This document shows positions 9,293 through 19,465 of a stretch of 23,163 nucleotides of DNA, one piece after another. Numbering within the stretch: position 1 is the stretch's first letter; every line of letters begins with the position of its first letter. Source of the stretch: Beroe ovata (Eukaryota > Ctenophora > Nuda > Beroida > Beroidae); assembly GCA_946803715.1 (NCBI GenBank), contig CAMPET010000125.1, positions 115,840 through 139,002 on the forward strand, given 5' to 3'. The position numbers and the translations under genes were made by a program. The notes beneath the pieces were generated by a model. It did no database searches. It had not been told where the DNA came from and saw only the letters and a program-made list of their open reading frames with translations.

Positions 9293-9896
9293 AGAAATAC
9301 TTAGTTATTATGAATGACCCCTATCTAAATGAATCACACCAAGATGAGTGGCGTGAAGGCATCATCAGTCCAATACCTACCTCAGCTTTCGGGGTGTTTA
9401 AATTGCCAGAGCTTTTTATGAGGTAGGCCCCCCAAGCAGTCACCCCCTGGTTCCGGGTATATCACTGTGAAGTGCAGTGACCACCTGCCTGAAACAGTCC
9501 TTATCTTCACTCCAGCATCAAGAAATTAAGTAAGACACTTAGCAAAGAGAAGTAGAGGATCAGTTGATGGGTCCAGAGAGATCATTATAATGCAATTTAT
9601 TCTATTTTTTGTGTGCGTCAAAGAAACAATAATGTTGTTGTATTTATTTATAGGTATTTTATAAGTTGCTAGCTCCCTTCATTACAATGAAATTGGGCAC
9701 ATTTGTTGACAAGTTGTGTAATATTGCGCATTCCATAATCATGTAAAATTGACTGCTGTGATTCAGATAAGGGACTGATTCAAATAAAATGTTCTCTTTA
9801 TGTCATACTCTGGAACTATTTTGACTTTTGAGTTCATTTTTTATACTTTAGTAGATTTGACCATTTTCGAATTTCAGGATTTGAATTCATGAAAAA

Positions 9897-12800
9897 ATGC
9901 CAGAATCACCCTTGAAATGGAAGCAGCCAGTTTCGTTTAAAGTTACCATACCAGATAATCTAGAAAAACATTCAAAAAGTAGAGAGGACCAAGGTGAACA
10001 GAAGAAATGTCCTAAAAACCATGGATTCAAAGTGATTCATTCATCTGAGGAGCTGAACTCTGAATTGCAGAAATTTGACTTAAGGTTCAAGATAAAGAAT
10101 TCATTGAACCTGGAAGAAGTGCTAGATAATTCTGGAAATGTGTTAAGTTCCTTGAAGAACTCTTCATATGGACGTGTCATTTACAATCGCAATAAAGCAT
10201 TGTCTGAGGTAGGTAATTATTATAGACTTATCAATGCATTACCTCATTACACATGGATGATTATTGATTATATTATGAATAAAGTCTTATTGGGATCTAA
10301 CTCAACTTCCTTCAAACTTCAGGAAGAGTTACCTTCTAGGCAGCACATGATTCCTCAACGATGCTATTCAAAGCTTGTAGAAAGAGTTTGCTCACCTGAA
10401 AATGATAGGAAGGTCTATAAAAGTGCCAAAAAGAGTTTTGATGATCGAAGTGACAAGTTTACCATCCAGGATATACACAATGAGCATTTAAACTCCTCAA
10501 TCGCAATGATCCAGTCAATAGAGTTTCTTAATGATTCCCTGTCTCTGCTACACATGGAGGAGGAAAATAGAAAAGCTACTGCTGTCAGTACAGTTCAATG
10601 ATTTGTCAGGATATACACAGTCTTCTCATTCTCTATTGATTAATTGACCTAAACGATAATCTGCCTTTTAGGATTTCGTTGAAACTGAGAAAAGGAAGCA
10701 TACTGAACATTTTAGAAGATCTGCTCAACTGTCCCATGACAGTTATGAAGAGTGGAGTGAAAAGTCTCGATCTAAGCTTCAGCAACAAGTGAAACTCCTC
10801 AAAGATAGAAAGTCAAAAAGGTACATATCAGCTTTCTTCATTGCATTGTCTATACATTCATGTCCTTCATTATATAACATATCAGAGAGAGCTCTATTGA
10901 ATTGGAATATAAGAAGCAGCAAGAGTATTTCCAGAAAAAGTTTGAAGAGGACAAGGCTTTGTTGAAAAAGTAAGAACTGTTCACAATATCTTTTTCATCT
11001 TACATTAATTACCTATGTGACTGTGAATGTTTACCTTTTCAACCACTCTTTAGGAAAGAGCAGTCAGAAAAAGAGAAGGCTCGTCAAGAAGCAGCAGAAA
11101 ACCAGCGTCAGATTAGTTCCAGTTGGAATAACATAACCATCTATGAAGCAACAACATTAGGTGAACTCCACATTAATCATGTTGAACCTGTTTCAGAGGT
11201 TTAGTGAGTCTTAATCATGACTGCCACATTTCAGAAATTCTGGCTGCTGCTCGGAAGTGTGTTCCTGATCCTAAAGTGGATGGCGAAATAGAATCCTTGA
11301 TTGTATCCCTTGATAAATTTAGCTCTCAAATTGTTGTTCTCAAGGCATCTGCCAATGTCTTGTATGAAGGAGGTGCACTTGAAATTTCAGAAGCCATTAA
11401 AACTGAAGTAAGTGAGCAGATACGTAATACTTTCATTTTGCCAAGTTCAAAGTTTCTCTGTATGTTATCTACAGATCTCTTGCATAAGCTGACATCAATA
11501 AATGATGTCATATTATTCATTTGACAACTGATGACCAGATTTCTAAACCAGTTACATTTCAGCAAGAAATGTTCCTGGTGTACAACAATGTAAGAATCAC
11601 AGTTGATCGGTTGAATGATGCAATTAAACGAGTGAATGAGGAGCAGGCTGCTGTTATTGCTCAAGCCCTGAAGGAAGAGCAAGAAGCACAAGCAAGACGG
11701 GAAAAGGCAAAATTAATTGAGCAAGAGAAAGCAGAAAAGGAGAGAGTGAAAGAAGAGAAAGAAAAACAGATTCAACAAGAAAATGAAAAAGCAAATAAAG
11801 CTGAGTCTGACAAACTTGTCCAGAAGCAAACGTCAGTCGACAGGCAAAGTTCATCAGGTAGTTGTTTACCTCCTTGTTACACTGTTACAGGATTACAGTT
11901 TGGCGTATAGGTCAAGTATGACCCAGCACCTAATCTGATTCACCCGTAGATTCTGGCTCAGTTCCCGGTAGACGTAGATCCAGGCTTCTCTCATCCGAAG
12001 CCATTGTAAATGTAAATATCATAAGTACCACTGCATTCTCAGAGTATCAAAGACTATCCAAACTGCTAAGGGTAAGAATAAAGAGCAACTGCTGTGAGAT
12101 ATTTCATAATCTGCAATTTGAATTTTCAATAAGAATTTTTCAAATTTATTACCTCCACCAGGACACTGAACAAACGGTTCACAAATTTGTGTCTGATAAA
12201 GATAAGGAAATATCGAAGATGAGGTCGGCTCTCAAGCTAGTTACAGTTACTCCAATCAACAGTATTAGTGCTAGCAGTAATGAACATATGGCTAACAAGG
12301 TTAATACCTAATGTCTCGATGATTCTATGNTCTTTCACACACGATGATTCTATAAATTAAAGAAAACTCAATTTTTCGAAACTGACAATTTTCCTACCCA
12401 TAGACGACATAAATTTTCAGGTAAAGGAGCTGGTAAACATCTTACATGGTAAGGAAACGGTCAGAGCGAATAAACGGATAAATCCTGGTCTCAATAAACT
12501 CACATTAACGTACTGTTTTAACATAGCAGCTTCCAACTTTGTGGTAAGATTAATGATTTGAGAAAATCTGCCCCTATCCAGTTCACTCATCAGCCAAATC
12601 TGTCCATTACTTTTTATCACAGGATCAGGCATGTGAACAAGTTGCATTCAGTGATAACCTGGTTCCTGCGTTCAGTATAGCTGTAGTGATCACAGGTAAA
12701 TCAAGCCGTCTCTCCTTCTCCCTGAAACGCACTGAAAAACCTTTGCAAGAGAATTCCCATAGAAACCACGGCAATCACTATTGCCAGTATTGCTAACAGT

Positions 12801-15021
12801 CGGGCCGATTTGATTGCAGGTTTCCCTACCGAAACGCAAGGTTTCGGTTTAATGTTGGTCGAGCATTTCACAAACTGAGAAGTTCTTCTTATACGAGATT
12901 CCAATTCAAACCCTGACCGGCATTTAATTTCAATAGTGTCCCCTGGGAAGATGAAGGGTAGGTCCCAATCATTCACAACTAGACCATGTTCAACACTGAA
13001 GTCATCCAAGTTGCAGGGAGTTTCTTCGTCGCTAGGCAACGTAAAAGCAACATTCTCTAGTGTTTTTTCAATGTTTCCCAAATCTCGAGCTTTAAAGTCA
13101 GTGTATAGGACTCCCGATAAGTCTCTGTTCCTTGCTTCACTTGGTGCAGTAATGGAGTAACTACAGAACTCGCCGTTTTCATGTTTTGTCATGGTAAACT
13201 CATCGGGGAAACTGTCCATTTTACTCAAGTGAAGAAAGTTCTCGTCAAGCTTTAAAGACCAGGACTTTGCTTTAAACAGAGAGATTCCTTTCAAAATATC
13301 ATTTGGAGAATCACCATTATATCTCCCCGAGATGAGCCAGAGGTTCGCGTCATTGCATTGTTTCCAGGCCAGAAATAGAACAGTATCTGACTGTGTGTGT
13401 TGATCTTGTACTGCCAGACACTTTTCTGTGACCGTGTTCCTGATGAACACTCCAGTGCTACTATCCAGTGCTCTCTCTGATTCTGCACATAACAAACACT
13501 TCTTGTCTCCTGCTATGTGGCCGTTTTCAGTATCTTGATCTAGGCTATCCATTGGTTGGCTACGAAGGAAGCATGTTCCATCATGCGGTGCTGGGTTTGA
13601 TTCATAGATAAAACTAGAGCACATCTGCGTGTATTTGCAGTAATCGCTGCACCTGGCCAAGCTATGTGTCGGAATCATGTCTAGATAAGTTGTTGGAGAC
13701 GTGATAAGAGGGTTCTTCATCAAACAGCGATTCGGTAGTAAGCTGGCTGTATCTCCTATTGACGGTTCAGGCGATGATGACGTCACCATCAGTCCAACTC
13801 CGGTTGGGGACGTCAGTGGAGTTAGTGAGAGTAGGAAGATGAGCTCATACATGTCAGGGAAAGCCTTGCAAAACTCAACTACTCAACTAGGTACCTCATG
13901 AAATATCGGGTCATGCAGTACGTAAAATATGCCTCAGCGGTACATAAAAGTGTTGCATTGTTCACTCGGAGGTTGTAATATTCGAATGAGAGGCTGCTAT
14001 TGGATGTTTTATTTTGTATGAATGACAATGGGTCTAGTCGTCCAATATGATCATCGGATGCCTCTATCATTATACCTTACCGAAAAATTTCCGTTTCTCG
14101 TCCCCCCTCTCTCACTCCCTTGAGTTTGAGGAGCAATTCATTGCAGGAATATGGCAGAACCACTCGGCGTTCGGCGACCTTTTCCTCGCCCACTTGCACA
14201 AGCGTTGCCCGTACAGTATTCCCGCCAATTGGAACAAGAAGGATGGTGAAAGCAACTCAGACTATCTTAGGTCAGTTTCTTGATAAGAATAGAAGTAATA
14301 ATAATCGTCCTCCCAATGGAATACCACCACCTCCTCAATACCATCATCTCTTCCTCCCTAGGCGACTTGGTTACACCCAGGATGGGGAAAAATTGGAGGA
14401 GTCTGATAAGTTCCTCCTCAAAATGGCTGGTTGCATCAAACTGTATGCCGCCGTCATACAAAGTCCGCCCTCGTTCCCAGATCAGGTATTAAACCATGGG
14501 CCCGGGTCTGCTCCTACAATTCCTACAATCACAAACTAAGTAACTTACTCCTCTTCCTCTCTCAATCATTGCATGACCATCAACAATCCTCACTCTAATT
14601 TCAGCCACACCCTCACGGACTAGCGTCGGGATGGTGTTGGCTATCTCGTATCCTAAACCTCGAGCCCGTACCCGATGTTACAGCTACAGTCATTGGAGCA
14701 TTTCTCCAAGTCGCTGGGTCAGCGCTCTATCTAAAGTATGGGAGCCAGTTTCTCAAACTCATGGAGTTCCTTTATTCTATCTATCTGCCCAAGTGAGCTT
14801 TGAATTTTTTCTTTTGACTTTCTCGTTTGTTATTTCATAGATTTACCTGATTGTTCCTAATATTGGTTTCTTATTGTTATCCTCTCTTCAGATTAGAGGC
14901 TGTGACGTTGGAATCCAACTTGGGACCGATAACACGACTCAAACTTTACTTGGAGAAAGTGAAAGATAACAAAACAATACCAAGTCCAGACGGAAGGATT
15001 GAAGTATCCGTTTGTAAATGA
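9897..15021 (+). CDS. GLE1: GLE1: mRNA export factor, activator of the DEAD-box helicase DDX19/Dbp5
   Basis: Acts at the cytoplasmic side of the nuclear pore, where with inositol hexaphosphate it stimulates Dbp5/DDX19 to remodel exported mRNPs; it also acts in translation. Fifteen exons join in phase: 9897-10208, 10323-10583, 10672-10820, 10886-10969, 11054-11160, 11205-11407, 11563-11857, 11950-12071, 12162-12299, 12421-12543, 12623-12695, 14147-14270, 14362-14485, 14605-14792, 14892-15021. The product is about 810 aa (human 698). An in-frame stop 15 bases upstream fixes the start. The N-terminal third is weakly conserved; exons 3-5 and 7 form Glu/Lys/Gln-rich coiled coils. The C-terminal Gle1 fold is clear: TPINSIS, AFSIAVVITGIWQ, LFLAHLHKRCPYSIP, RRLGYTQD, FLLKMAGCIKLYAAVIQ, HPHGLASGWCWL, ILNLEPVPDVTAT, matching the human protein closely. 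Less certain points are donor GTCAGT after exon 2 and the exon 7 acceptor (11539 is also possible, adding eight residues). A poly(A) signal lies at 15173-15178. A minus-strand gene sits in the 1,451-base intron 12696-14146. Confidence 0.93.
12330..12330. other. Single N in a GLE1 intron
   Basis: The ambiguous base lies between two copies of CGATGATTCTAT (about 12317-12328 and 12342-12353), again suggesting an unmerged overlap at a contig join. The exons on both sides are intact and in phase. Confidence 0.85.
12701..13852 (-). CDS. Single-exon membrane protein with PAN-like, ricin-like and sushi domains, nested in a GLE1 intron
   Basis: A predicted 383-aa type I cell-surface protein. A hydrophobic signal-like start (MYELIFLLSL) is followed by a PAN/apple-like Cys-rich segment (about residues 43-122, with CSDYCKYTQMCSSFIYE and GTCFL). 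Then comes a ricin B-lectin-like stretch (about 135-210: FIRNTVTEKCLAV, KQCNDANLWLI). A sushi/CCP domain with the usual four cysteines follows (C280, C311, C330, C339), then a transmembrane helix (about 351-369, LLAILAIVIAVVSMGILL) and a short cytoplasmic tail. The ligand is unknown; sugar or matrix binding is an inference from the domains. The gene has no introns and is intact, in contrast to the intron-rich host gene. Its stop lies only five bases past the GLE1 splice donor, so its 3' UTR and poly(A) site must overlap GLE1 exon 11 in antisense. A decayed relative of its C-terminus lies at 15369-15566. The domain calls are by eye; PAN and sushi are firmer than ricin-like. Confidence 0.8.
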   Translation of the reverse strand: MYELIFLLSLTPLTSPTGVGLMVTSSSPEPSIGDTASLLPNRCLMKNPLITSPTTYLDMIPTHSLARCSDYCKYTQMCSSFIYESNPAPHDGTCFLRSQPMDSLDQDTENGHIAGDKKCLLCAESERALDSSTGVFIRNTVTEKCLAVQDQHTQSDTVLFLAWKQCNDANLWLISGRYNGDSPNDILKGISLFKAKSWSLKLDENFLHLSKMDSFPDEFTMTKHENGEFCSYSITAPSEARNRDLSGVLYTDFKARDLGNIEKTLENVAFTLPSDEETPCNLDDFSVEHGLVVNDWDLPFIFPGDTIEIKCRSGFELESRIRRTSQFVKCSTNIKPKPCVSVGKPAIKSARLLAILAIVIAVVSMGILLQRFFSAFQGEGETA

Positions 15022-15172
15022 GGACAAGATTTACTGATGAGGCATTTGCGTGTTTGTGTAATACCTAAGCATACCAGTTTCAAATTTGATGGTCCCATGA
15101 TGTTTATACCTAAATTGTATTTCCATCATTTTATATCTTCACTTTAATATTTTGTGTTTACGGATGTTAAAT

Positions 15173-15178
15173 AATAAA
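15173..15178 (+). terminator. Poly(A) signal of GLE1
   Basis: AATAAA about 150 bases after the GLE1 stop codon, in an AT-rich 3' UTR. Confidence 0.6.
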
Positions 15179-15368
15179 AGCATTACCAGTACAATTTTAT
15201 TTCTCATTCCAATACAATTGTATTTCTCGTTTATATCTTCCTTTGATCCGAGGGGTGAGACATATTTGATATAAACAGAGTTGACATAAGTTATATAGCG
15301 AATTTGTAGAGTTCTATGAAGAGTATTTGATACTTAGGTATCAAGTTATAGTCACAACTTGGTCGCAT

Positions 15369-15566
15369 TTATCCCTGGTAACCTGTTTGTGCTTCTCCTG
15401 TACACGTCAGCCCTAGAATCCCCAGTACAAGAATGACAACAAATATTACCTGCATTACAAGATATAGGTAGGAAGTCTCTTTTTCCGATTCTTTTATAGG
15501 AGTCCAAGGTTTTGGTTTGACGTTGTTAGAGAATTTCACAAACTGAGAAGTGGTTCTAATTCATAA
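15369..15566 (-). pseudogene. Decayed copy of the sushi/transmembrane tail of the nested receptor
   Basis: A minus-strand frame reading RTTSQFVKFSNNVKPKPW, then a hydrophobic helix (about VIFVVILVLGILGL) and a short tail with TGEAQ, ending at TAA (15369). It aligns with residues about 322-383 of the protein at 12701-13852 (RRTSQFVKCSTNIKPKPC, TM helix, FQGEGETA). Both sushi cysteines are changed (to Phe and Trp). An in-frame TGA lies just upstream and similarity ends there, so the fragment cannot encode a complete protein. It is in the GLE1-ERCC4 intergenic region, in the same orientation as the intact gene. A diverged 3' exon of another gene is less likely. Confidence 0.7.
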
Positions 15567-15636
15567 TAGGGAAGTACCAATTTGATATTTTTTAAAAGCA
15601 TCACAACCTAATGAAACAATGAAGTAATGAAAGACT

Positions 15637-18117
15637 ATGCAGCAAATCAGTGTATGTATTTTTGAAACAACGACCCCTCATACAGAACAAATGGAGAGCC
15701 TTGTGCCACCACTTCTCTCATATGAGAAGCAGGCCCTGATGGATCTTCTCACAGATGATTGTTTGGTGGTTACCGGGGAGGGTATCCCCTTTCAGAATAC
15801 TCTCCTCAACTTCCTGGAGAGTTTCTCAAATCCTGGCACATTGGTCCTTGTAGTTGAGTGTCCGGGGGCCCTTGAGGAGTGGATGTTAGAGAAGCTGACC
15901 CTCAGTGAGTCGGTAGTTGCACCCCCTAAGAAACTGACATCAGAGATCCACATTGACAAGAGAATGGATCATTATATGATGGGCGGTGTTCAGTTCATCT
16001 CAAAGACTATTCTAGTTATTGATCTGTTGTTGAAGAGAGTGCCAGTGGACCTTATCACTGGAATGATCTTCTTCAATGCACATTTCGTATCAGATATTTC
16101 AATAGAATCATTCATTGCACGGCTCTTTAGGACTGATAACAAAACTGGGTTTATCAAAGCGTTTTCATCAGATCCCGTTCAGTTGAACAAAAGCAACCAA
16201 GTGGAAACTTGCATGCGTCAACTCTTCCTTCCTCAGGTTCATCTGTGGCCAAGGTTTCACGTCAACATATCAGAAAGCATTGAGAAGCACAAATGTGACG
16301 TTGTGGAACTGCATATTCCACTGACGGAAGTTATGAAGAATCTACAAATAACAATAATTGATTTGCTGCATTTTTGCATGAAGGAAATCAAGAAACACGT
16401 GCCATCCCTGGATTCCGAGTTCTTTGCCGTGGAAAATGCAGTGACTAAGAACTACTTCCGTTCCCTCAAGGTCGCCCTCAAACCAAATTGGTCACATTTG
16501 GGTGCTAACACGAAACAGCTCATTGAGGACATCAGAACCATCTCCATGTTGAACAACCACCTCCTAAAGAGCTCGACTGTTCAATTCTATGCAGCTGTTT
16601 ACAAGCTACGTCCAAGTGGTTCCGCGATCACTCAAAATGTTAGCATGTGGATGTTTACCGAGGCCTTTGAAAGACTCCTCAGTCTTAGCAAAAAACGTGT
16701 TGAACAGGGAGGTAGTGAGGGTATTGAGCGATCACCCAAATGGGAAGCAGTTCAGGAAGTCCTAGCTGAGATCAAATCAGAGTCAGGGATGGAGAAGTGT
16801 ACTTTATTCTGCGTTTCATCTCATTTCATAGCCAGAGAACTTGTCAAGTTCATAAAGTACGGAGAAACTGCAACTCTGCAGGAAGATTTCAGCATAACTC
16901 AGCGATCAAGCAAAGAGGCGAGCTCTGAGGATTCAGATGATCAGACACAAACGTTGTTTGGTTTAGAAGCTACTGAGAACATCCATTTCCTTGTGCAGAA
17001 TAGGGATATATTTATATATGAACAGCTTACAGCACTCGACCCAACATACGTCATTCTATATGAACCTGACCTATTCATGATCAGATCTCTTGAAATGTTT
17101 AGGTGCCGGAGGCCTGGAAAACCATTGAGGATCTACTTCCTGATATATGAAAACTCGGTTGAAGAGCAGAGGTATCTTACTCAGCTGGCAGGAGAGAAGA
17201 ATGCGTTTGAAAAACTGATATTGTTCAAGGGAAACAGGACGGAATACACTGATCAAGACGGTAGAAGTGGTAGCAATCCTCTACTGCAACGCGGTCACCA
17301 GAGTTTGTTGTTTGAAGACGTGGAACGAGTGCGAGATACACGGGAGGTTAAGAAGAATGACAAATTCCCAAAGGTCATTGTGGATATGCGTGATTTCAGG
17401 AGTTCACTTCCATCCATTCTTCACAAGTCTGGTCTTGATATTGTCCCCAAAACGATTGACATTGGAGATTACATCCTTACGCCGGATATATGTGTTGAAC
17501 GGAAGAGTATAGTTGACCTGATAGGTTCCCTTGCCAGTGGCCGGCTATATCAGCAATGTCAAGCCATGTGCGCTGCATACAAGCATCCGATGCTCCTGAT
17601 AGAGTTTGACGAAGCTAACGGATTTTCATTGCAAAACTACTCTGCTGTAACTGACAGTGTAGTGACAACGTCCCTCCAAACACAGCTGACCCTCATCACT
17701 CTTCACTTCCCGAAACTGAGAATGATTTGGAGTCAATCAGAGTACACAACTGCAAACATTTTTCATGAACTGAAGAAAAACAAGGAAGATCCTGACGTGG
17801 CTATCACAGAAAATCTTCTCAAAGGATCGAGTAATGAGTTCTCTGAATTCAATCAGTCAGTTGTAAACGCATTGCTTTTGTTACCAGGGGTAACGTCGAA
17901 AAACTATTTCATGCTTGCGCGGAAGTATAAGAATCTGAAAGAACTTTCATCAGCAACAGAAGATGCACTGACACAGGTTCTGGGTAACAGGGAAGATGGA
18001 AAGATGCTCTTCGATTTCTTTAATCAGAAGGAAAGTCCGGGCAGTGGTTTAACTAGTGGGAGTAAAGCATCTGCAAAGGATAAATATGCAAAATTCAGAA
18101 AGTTTAGGAAAAAGTGA
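15637..18117 (+). CDS. ERCC4: ERCC4/XPF: catalytic subunit of the XPF-ERCC1 structure-specific endonuclease
   Basis: Cuts DNA 5' of lesions at double/single-strand junctions in nucleotide excision repair and interstrand crosslink repair, as a heterodimer with ERCC1 in the nucleus. The open frame is 826 codons. The Met at 15691 (residue 19, MESLVPPLLSYEKQALMDLL) matches the family start better, giving 808 aa; human XPF has 916. The degenerate SF2 helicase-like half is recognisable (TEIHIDKR..GGVQFISKTILVIDLL, LITGMIFFNAH, RLFRTDNKTGFIKAF, LWPRFHV). The nuclease domain is complete: VDMRDFRSSLPS, GDYILTP and the catalytic ERKSIVD motif (about residues 610-627). A C-terminal helix-hairpin-helix pair includes ALLLLPGVTSKNY and ALTQVLG. 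The central linker is shorter than in vertebrates, which explains the length difference. The gene has no introns, in contrast to the neighbouring genes up to GLE1. Confidence 0.97.
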   Translation: MQQISVCIFETTTPHTEQMESLVPPLLSYEKQALMDLLTDDCLVVTGEGIPFQNTLLNFLESFSNPGTLVLVVECPGALEEWMLEKLTLSESVVAPPKKLTSEIHIDKRMDHYMMGGVQFISKTILVIDLLLKRVPVDLITGMIFFNAHFVSDISIESFIARLFRTDNKTGFIKAFSSDPVQLNKSNQVETCMRQLFLPQVHLWPRFHVNISESIEKHKCDVVELHIPLTEVMKNLQITIIDLLHFCMKEIKKHVPSLDSEFFAVENAVTKNYFRSLKVALKPNWSHLGANTKQLIEDIRTISMLNNHLLKSSTVQFYAAVYKLRPSGSAITQNVSMWMFTEAFERLLSLSKKRVEQGGSEGIERSPKWEAVQEVLAEIKSESGMEKCTLFCVSSHFIARELVKFIKYGETATLQEDFSITQRSSKEASSEDSDDQTQTLFGLEATENIHFLVQNRDIFIYEQLTALDPTYVILYEPDLFMIRSLEMFRCRRPGKPLRIYFLIYENSVEEQRYLTQLAGEKNAFEKLILFKGNRTEYTDQDGRSGSNPLLQRGHQSLLFEDVERVRDTREVKKNDKFPKVIVDMRDFRSSLPSILHKSGLDIVPKTIDIGDYILTPDICVERKSIVDLIGSLASGRLYQQCQAMCAAYKHPMLLIEFDEANGFSLQNYSAVTDSVVTTSLQTQLTLITLHFPKLRMIWSQSEYTTANIFHELKKNKEDPDVAITENLLKGSSNEFSEFNQSVVNALLLLPGVTSKNYFMLARKYKNLKELSSATEDALTQVLGNREDGKMLFDFFNQKESPGSGLTSGSKASAKDKYAKFRKFRKK

Positions 18118-18401
18118 GCTTAATACGGCTTTGTTGAAATGCTTGTTTTATTGATGTGTTTGTTCGTAATTCTTAATCTGATTTTCTGATGTTAGGTTTG
18201 AGGAGTTGGATTTTCATTAGGTATCGTAACATTTTTTATATTTTGCATTCCTTTTCAATCTCATTCATGATTGTATCATATTTGTGTCCTTTTGATTCAT
18301 TGTGGAATATATCCAGTTACTTAGTGTTTTTCTTATTGATGATGAACGAAGATTATGAATTTTTGATAAAATCCCACTCCTAGTTAGATTGCTGAAGAGT
18401 C
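18118..18401. other. Short AT-rich spacer
   Basis: A 284-base spacer between two same-strand genes. It must hold the ERCC4 3' UTR and the promoter or 5' UTR of the next gene. No clear AATAAA on the plus strand and no RNA gene seen. Confidence 0.5.
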
Positions 18402-19238
18402 ATGGCTCGATTTGTCTTCAACCCACCTCTCAACTTCAAGGAAGGGACTGTTATGTTTCTGAAGGTTCTGAAGGTTCTGTCACCGGTTTCTGGCGTCGGA
18501 ATGATAACGACCATCTGTATGTTCATGTCGGGTGTGTACTATTTCTGCCTCCTTCCATACCAGTGGCGAACTTCAACATTCCCTGCATTCTGCTGTCACA
18601 TCATCGTCGCTCATTGGATACTCATCAACACTCTATACAATTACATACTTGCAATCATCATTCACCCTGGTAAATCGAAAGGCGAAGGACCGTCCAAGTG
18701 CCGGACTTGTCGGAACAGCAGACCGGAGCGGTCGCACCATTGTCGACAGTGCAACTATTGTGTCCTGCTCATGGACCATCACTGTCTCTGGATTAATAAC
18801 TGTGTGGGCTTCTACAACTACGGATATTACATCAGGGCGTGTCTCTATTGTTGGATTGGAGCTGGTTACGGTGCCCTGACTCTGTGGCCTGAGATTGAAG
18901 CATACACGGAGCATGTCACTGTCATGTTTCACTTTGCGGATCTGCCAAATGTAGTGGTGGGCACGTGGGTGCTGTGTGTGGGTGTTCTCGTTGCGTTCTC
19001 TATTCTCAACTATTGGCAGCTCTATTTGATATCGTCCGGGATGACAAGTGTCGAATATAAACAGCTGAAGGCGTGGCGTGGTGCTGTGTCACCCTATGAC
19101 AGAGGGTGGAGAACAAATCTGGAAAGTGTCCTGGGCATAAGGGGTAAGAGTTGGACTTGTCTCCTTCGACCATGTTTCTACATTCCGCAGGATTACTGGT
19201 CAGTCGTTGATATGCAACAAGTTGATTGTGTCAGTTAA
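18402..19238 (+). CDS. DHHC palmitoyltransferase, ZDHHC16-like
   Basis: Four-pass membrane enzyme of the ER/Golgi that S-acylates proteins through a DHHC cysteine; 278 aa from a single exon. Predicted membrane helices lie at about 34-52, 66-88, 143-160 and 184-209. Between the second and third lies the zinc-binding Cys-rich domain (C100-C134): [33 protein letters not shown]. The catalytic DHHC at 125-128 is intact, but the usual Pro after it (DHHCPW) is Leu. A TTxE-like motif (TSVE, 215-218) follows the last helix. The C-terminal segment [20 protein letters not shown] resembles the NPY..G...N...FLG segment of ZDHHC16, so that subfamily is my best guess; ZDHHC6 is the alternative. It is followed by the next gene on the same strand after about 230 bases. 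Confidence 0.9.
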   Translation: MARFVFNPPLNFKEGTVMFLKVLKVLSPVSGVGMITTICMFMSGVYYFCLLPYQWRTSTFPAFCCHIIVAHWILINTLYNYILAIIIHPGKSKGEGPSKCRTCRNSRPERSHHCRQCNYCVLLMDHHCLWINNCVGFYNYGYYIRACLYCWIGAGYGALTLWPEIEAYTEHVTVMFHFADLPNVVVGTWVLCVGVLVAFSILNYWQLYLISSGMTSVEYKQLKAWRGAVSPYDRGWRTNLESVLGIRGKSWTCLLRPCFYIPQDYWSVVDMQQVDCVS

Positions 19239-19465
19239 GTTTGTGTTTTTCTTTTTTGAATTTTGGTTTCTAATACTGAGTAAAGTTGTTTTCCATCTTG
19301 AGGGTAAGGTTCATCTGTTGATGTGTATGCGTGTCGATAATCTCAGTGATTTCCACCCATAAATTTTTTTCAATTTTGAAGAGTTTAGATCACGTAAAAA
19401 GATTTTATCGGCAGTTAATTGTTCGTATTTCATGTTAACCACAATCACCTTCAGGATGGCATGAT
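19239..19465. other. Spacer with very short upstream ORFs
   Basis: An AT-rich 227-base spacer. Immediately before the next start codon are ATG GCA TGA (19456-19464) and the overlapping ATG ATA TGA (19461-19469), preceded by CACCTTCAG, a good splice-acceptor sequence. A 5' UTR intron, or choice of transcript start, may remove the short ORFs. Confidence 0.4.

Larger units (their letters stand above)
7265..9896. other. 2.6-kb divergent intergenic region between PPIL1 and GLE1
   Basis: This separates two divergently transcribed genes, so promoters of both should lie at its ends. It holds three imperfect copies of ATGACA(C/G)TGCT around 7440-7495, the GC-rich foldback and its flanking direct repeats, a GC-richer block (about 8270-8790) with several small inverted repeats but no recognisable gene, and an AT-rich foldback near 9118-9292. 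Open frames in the GCGC-rich part are by-products of base composition. Confidence 0.6.

Noticed and set aside
11461-11523. GLE1 exon beginning after CTACAG at about 11472
   Set aside because: In the phase required by the preceding exon it hits a stop codon after five codons; the acceptor at 11562 (or 11538) continues in frame.
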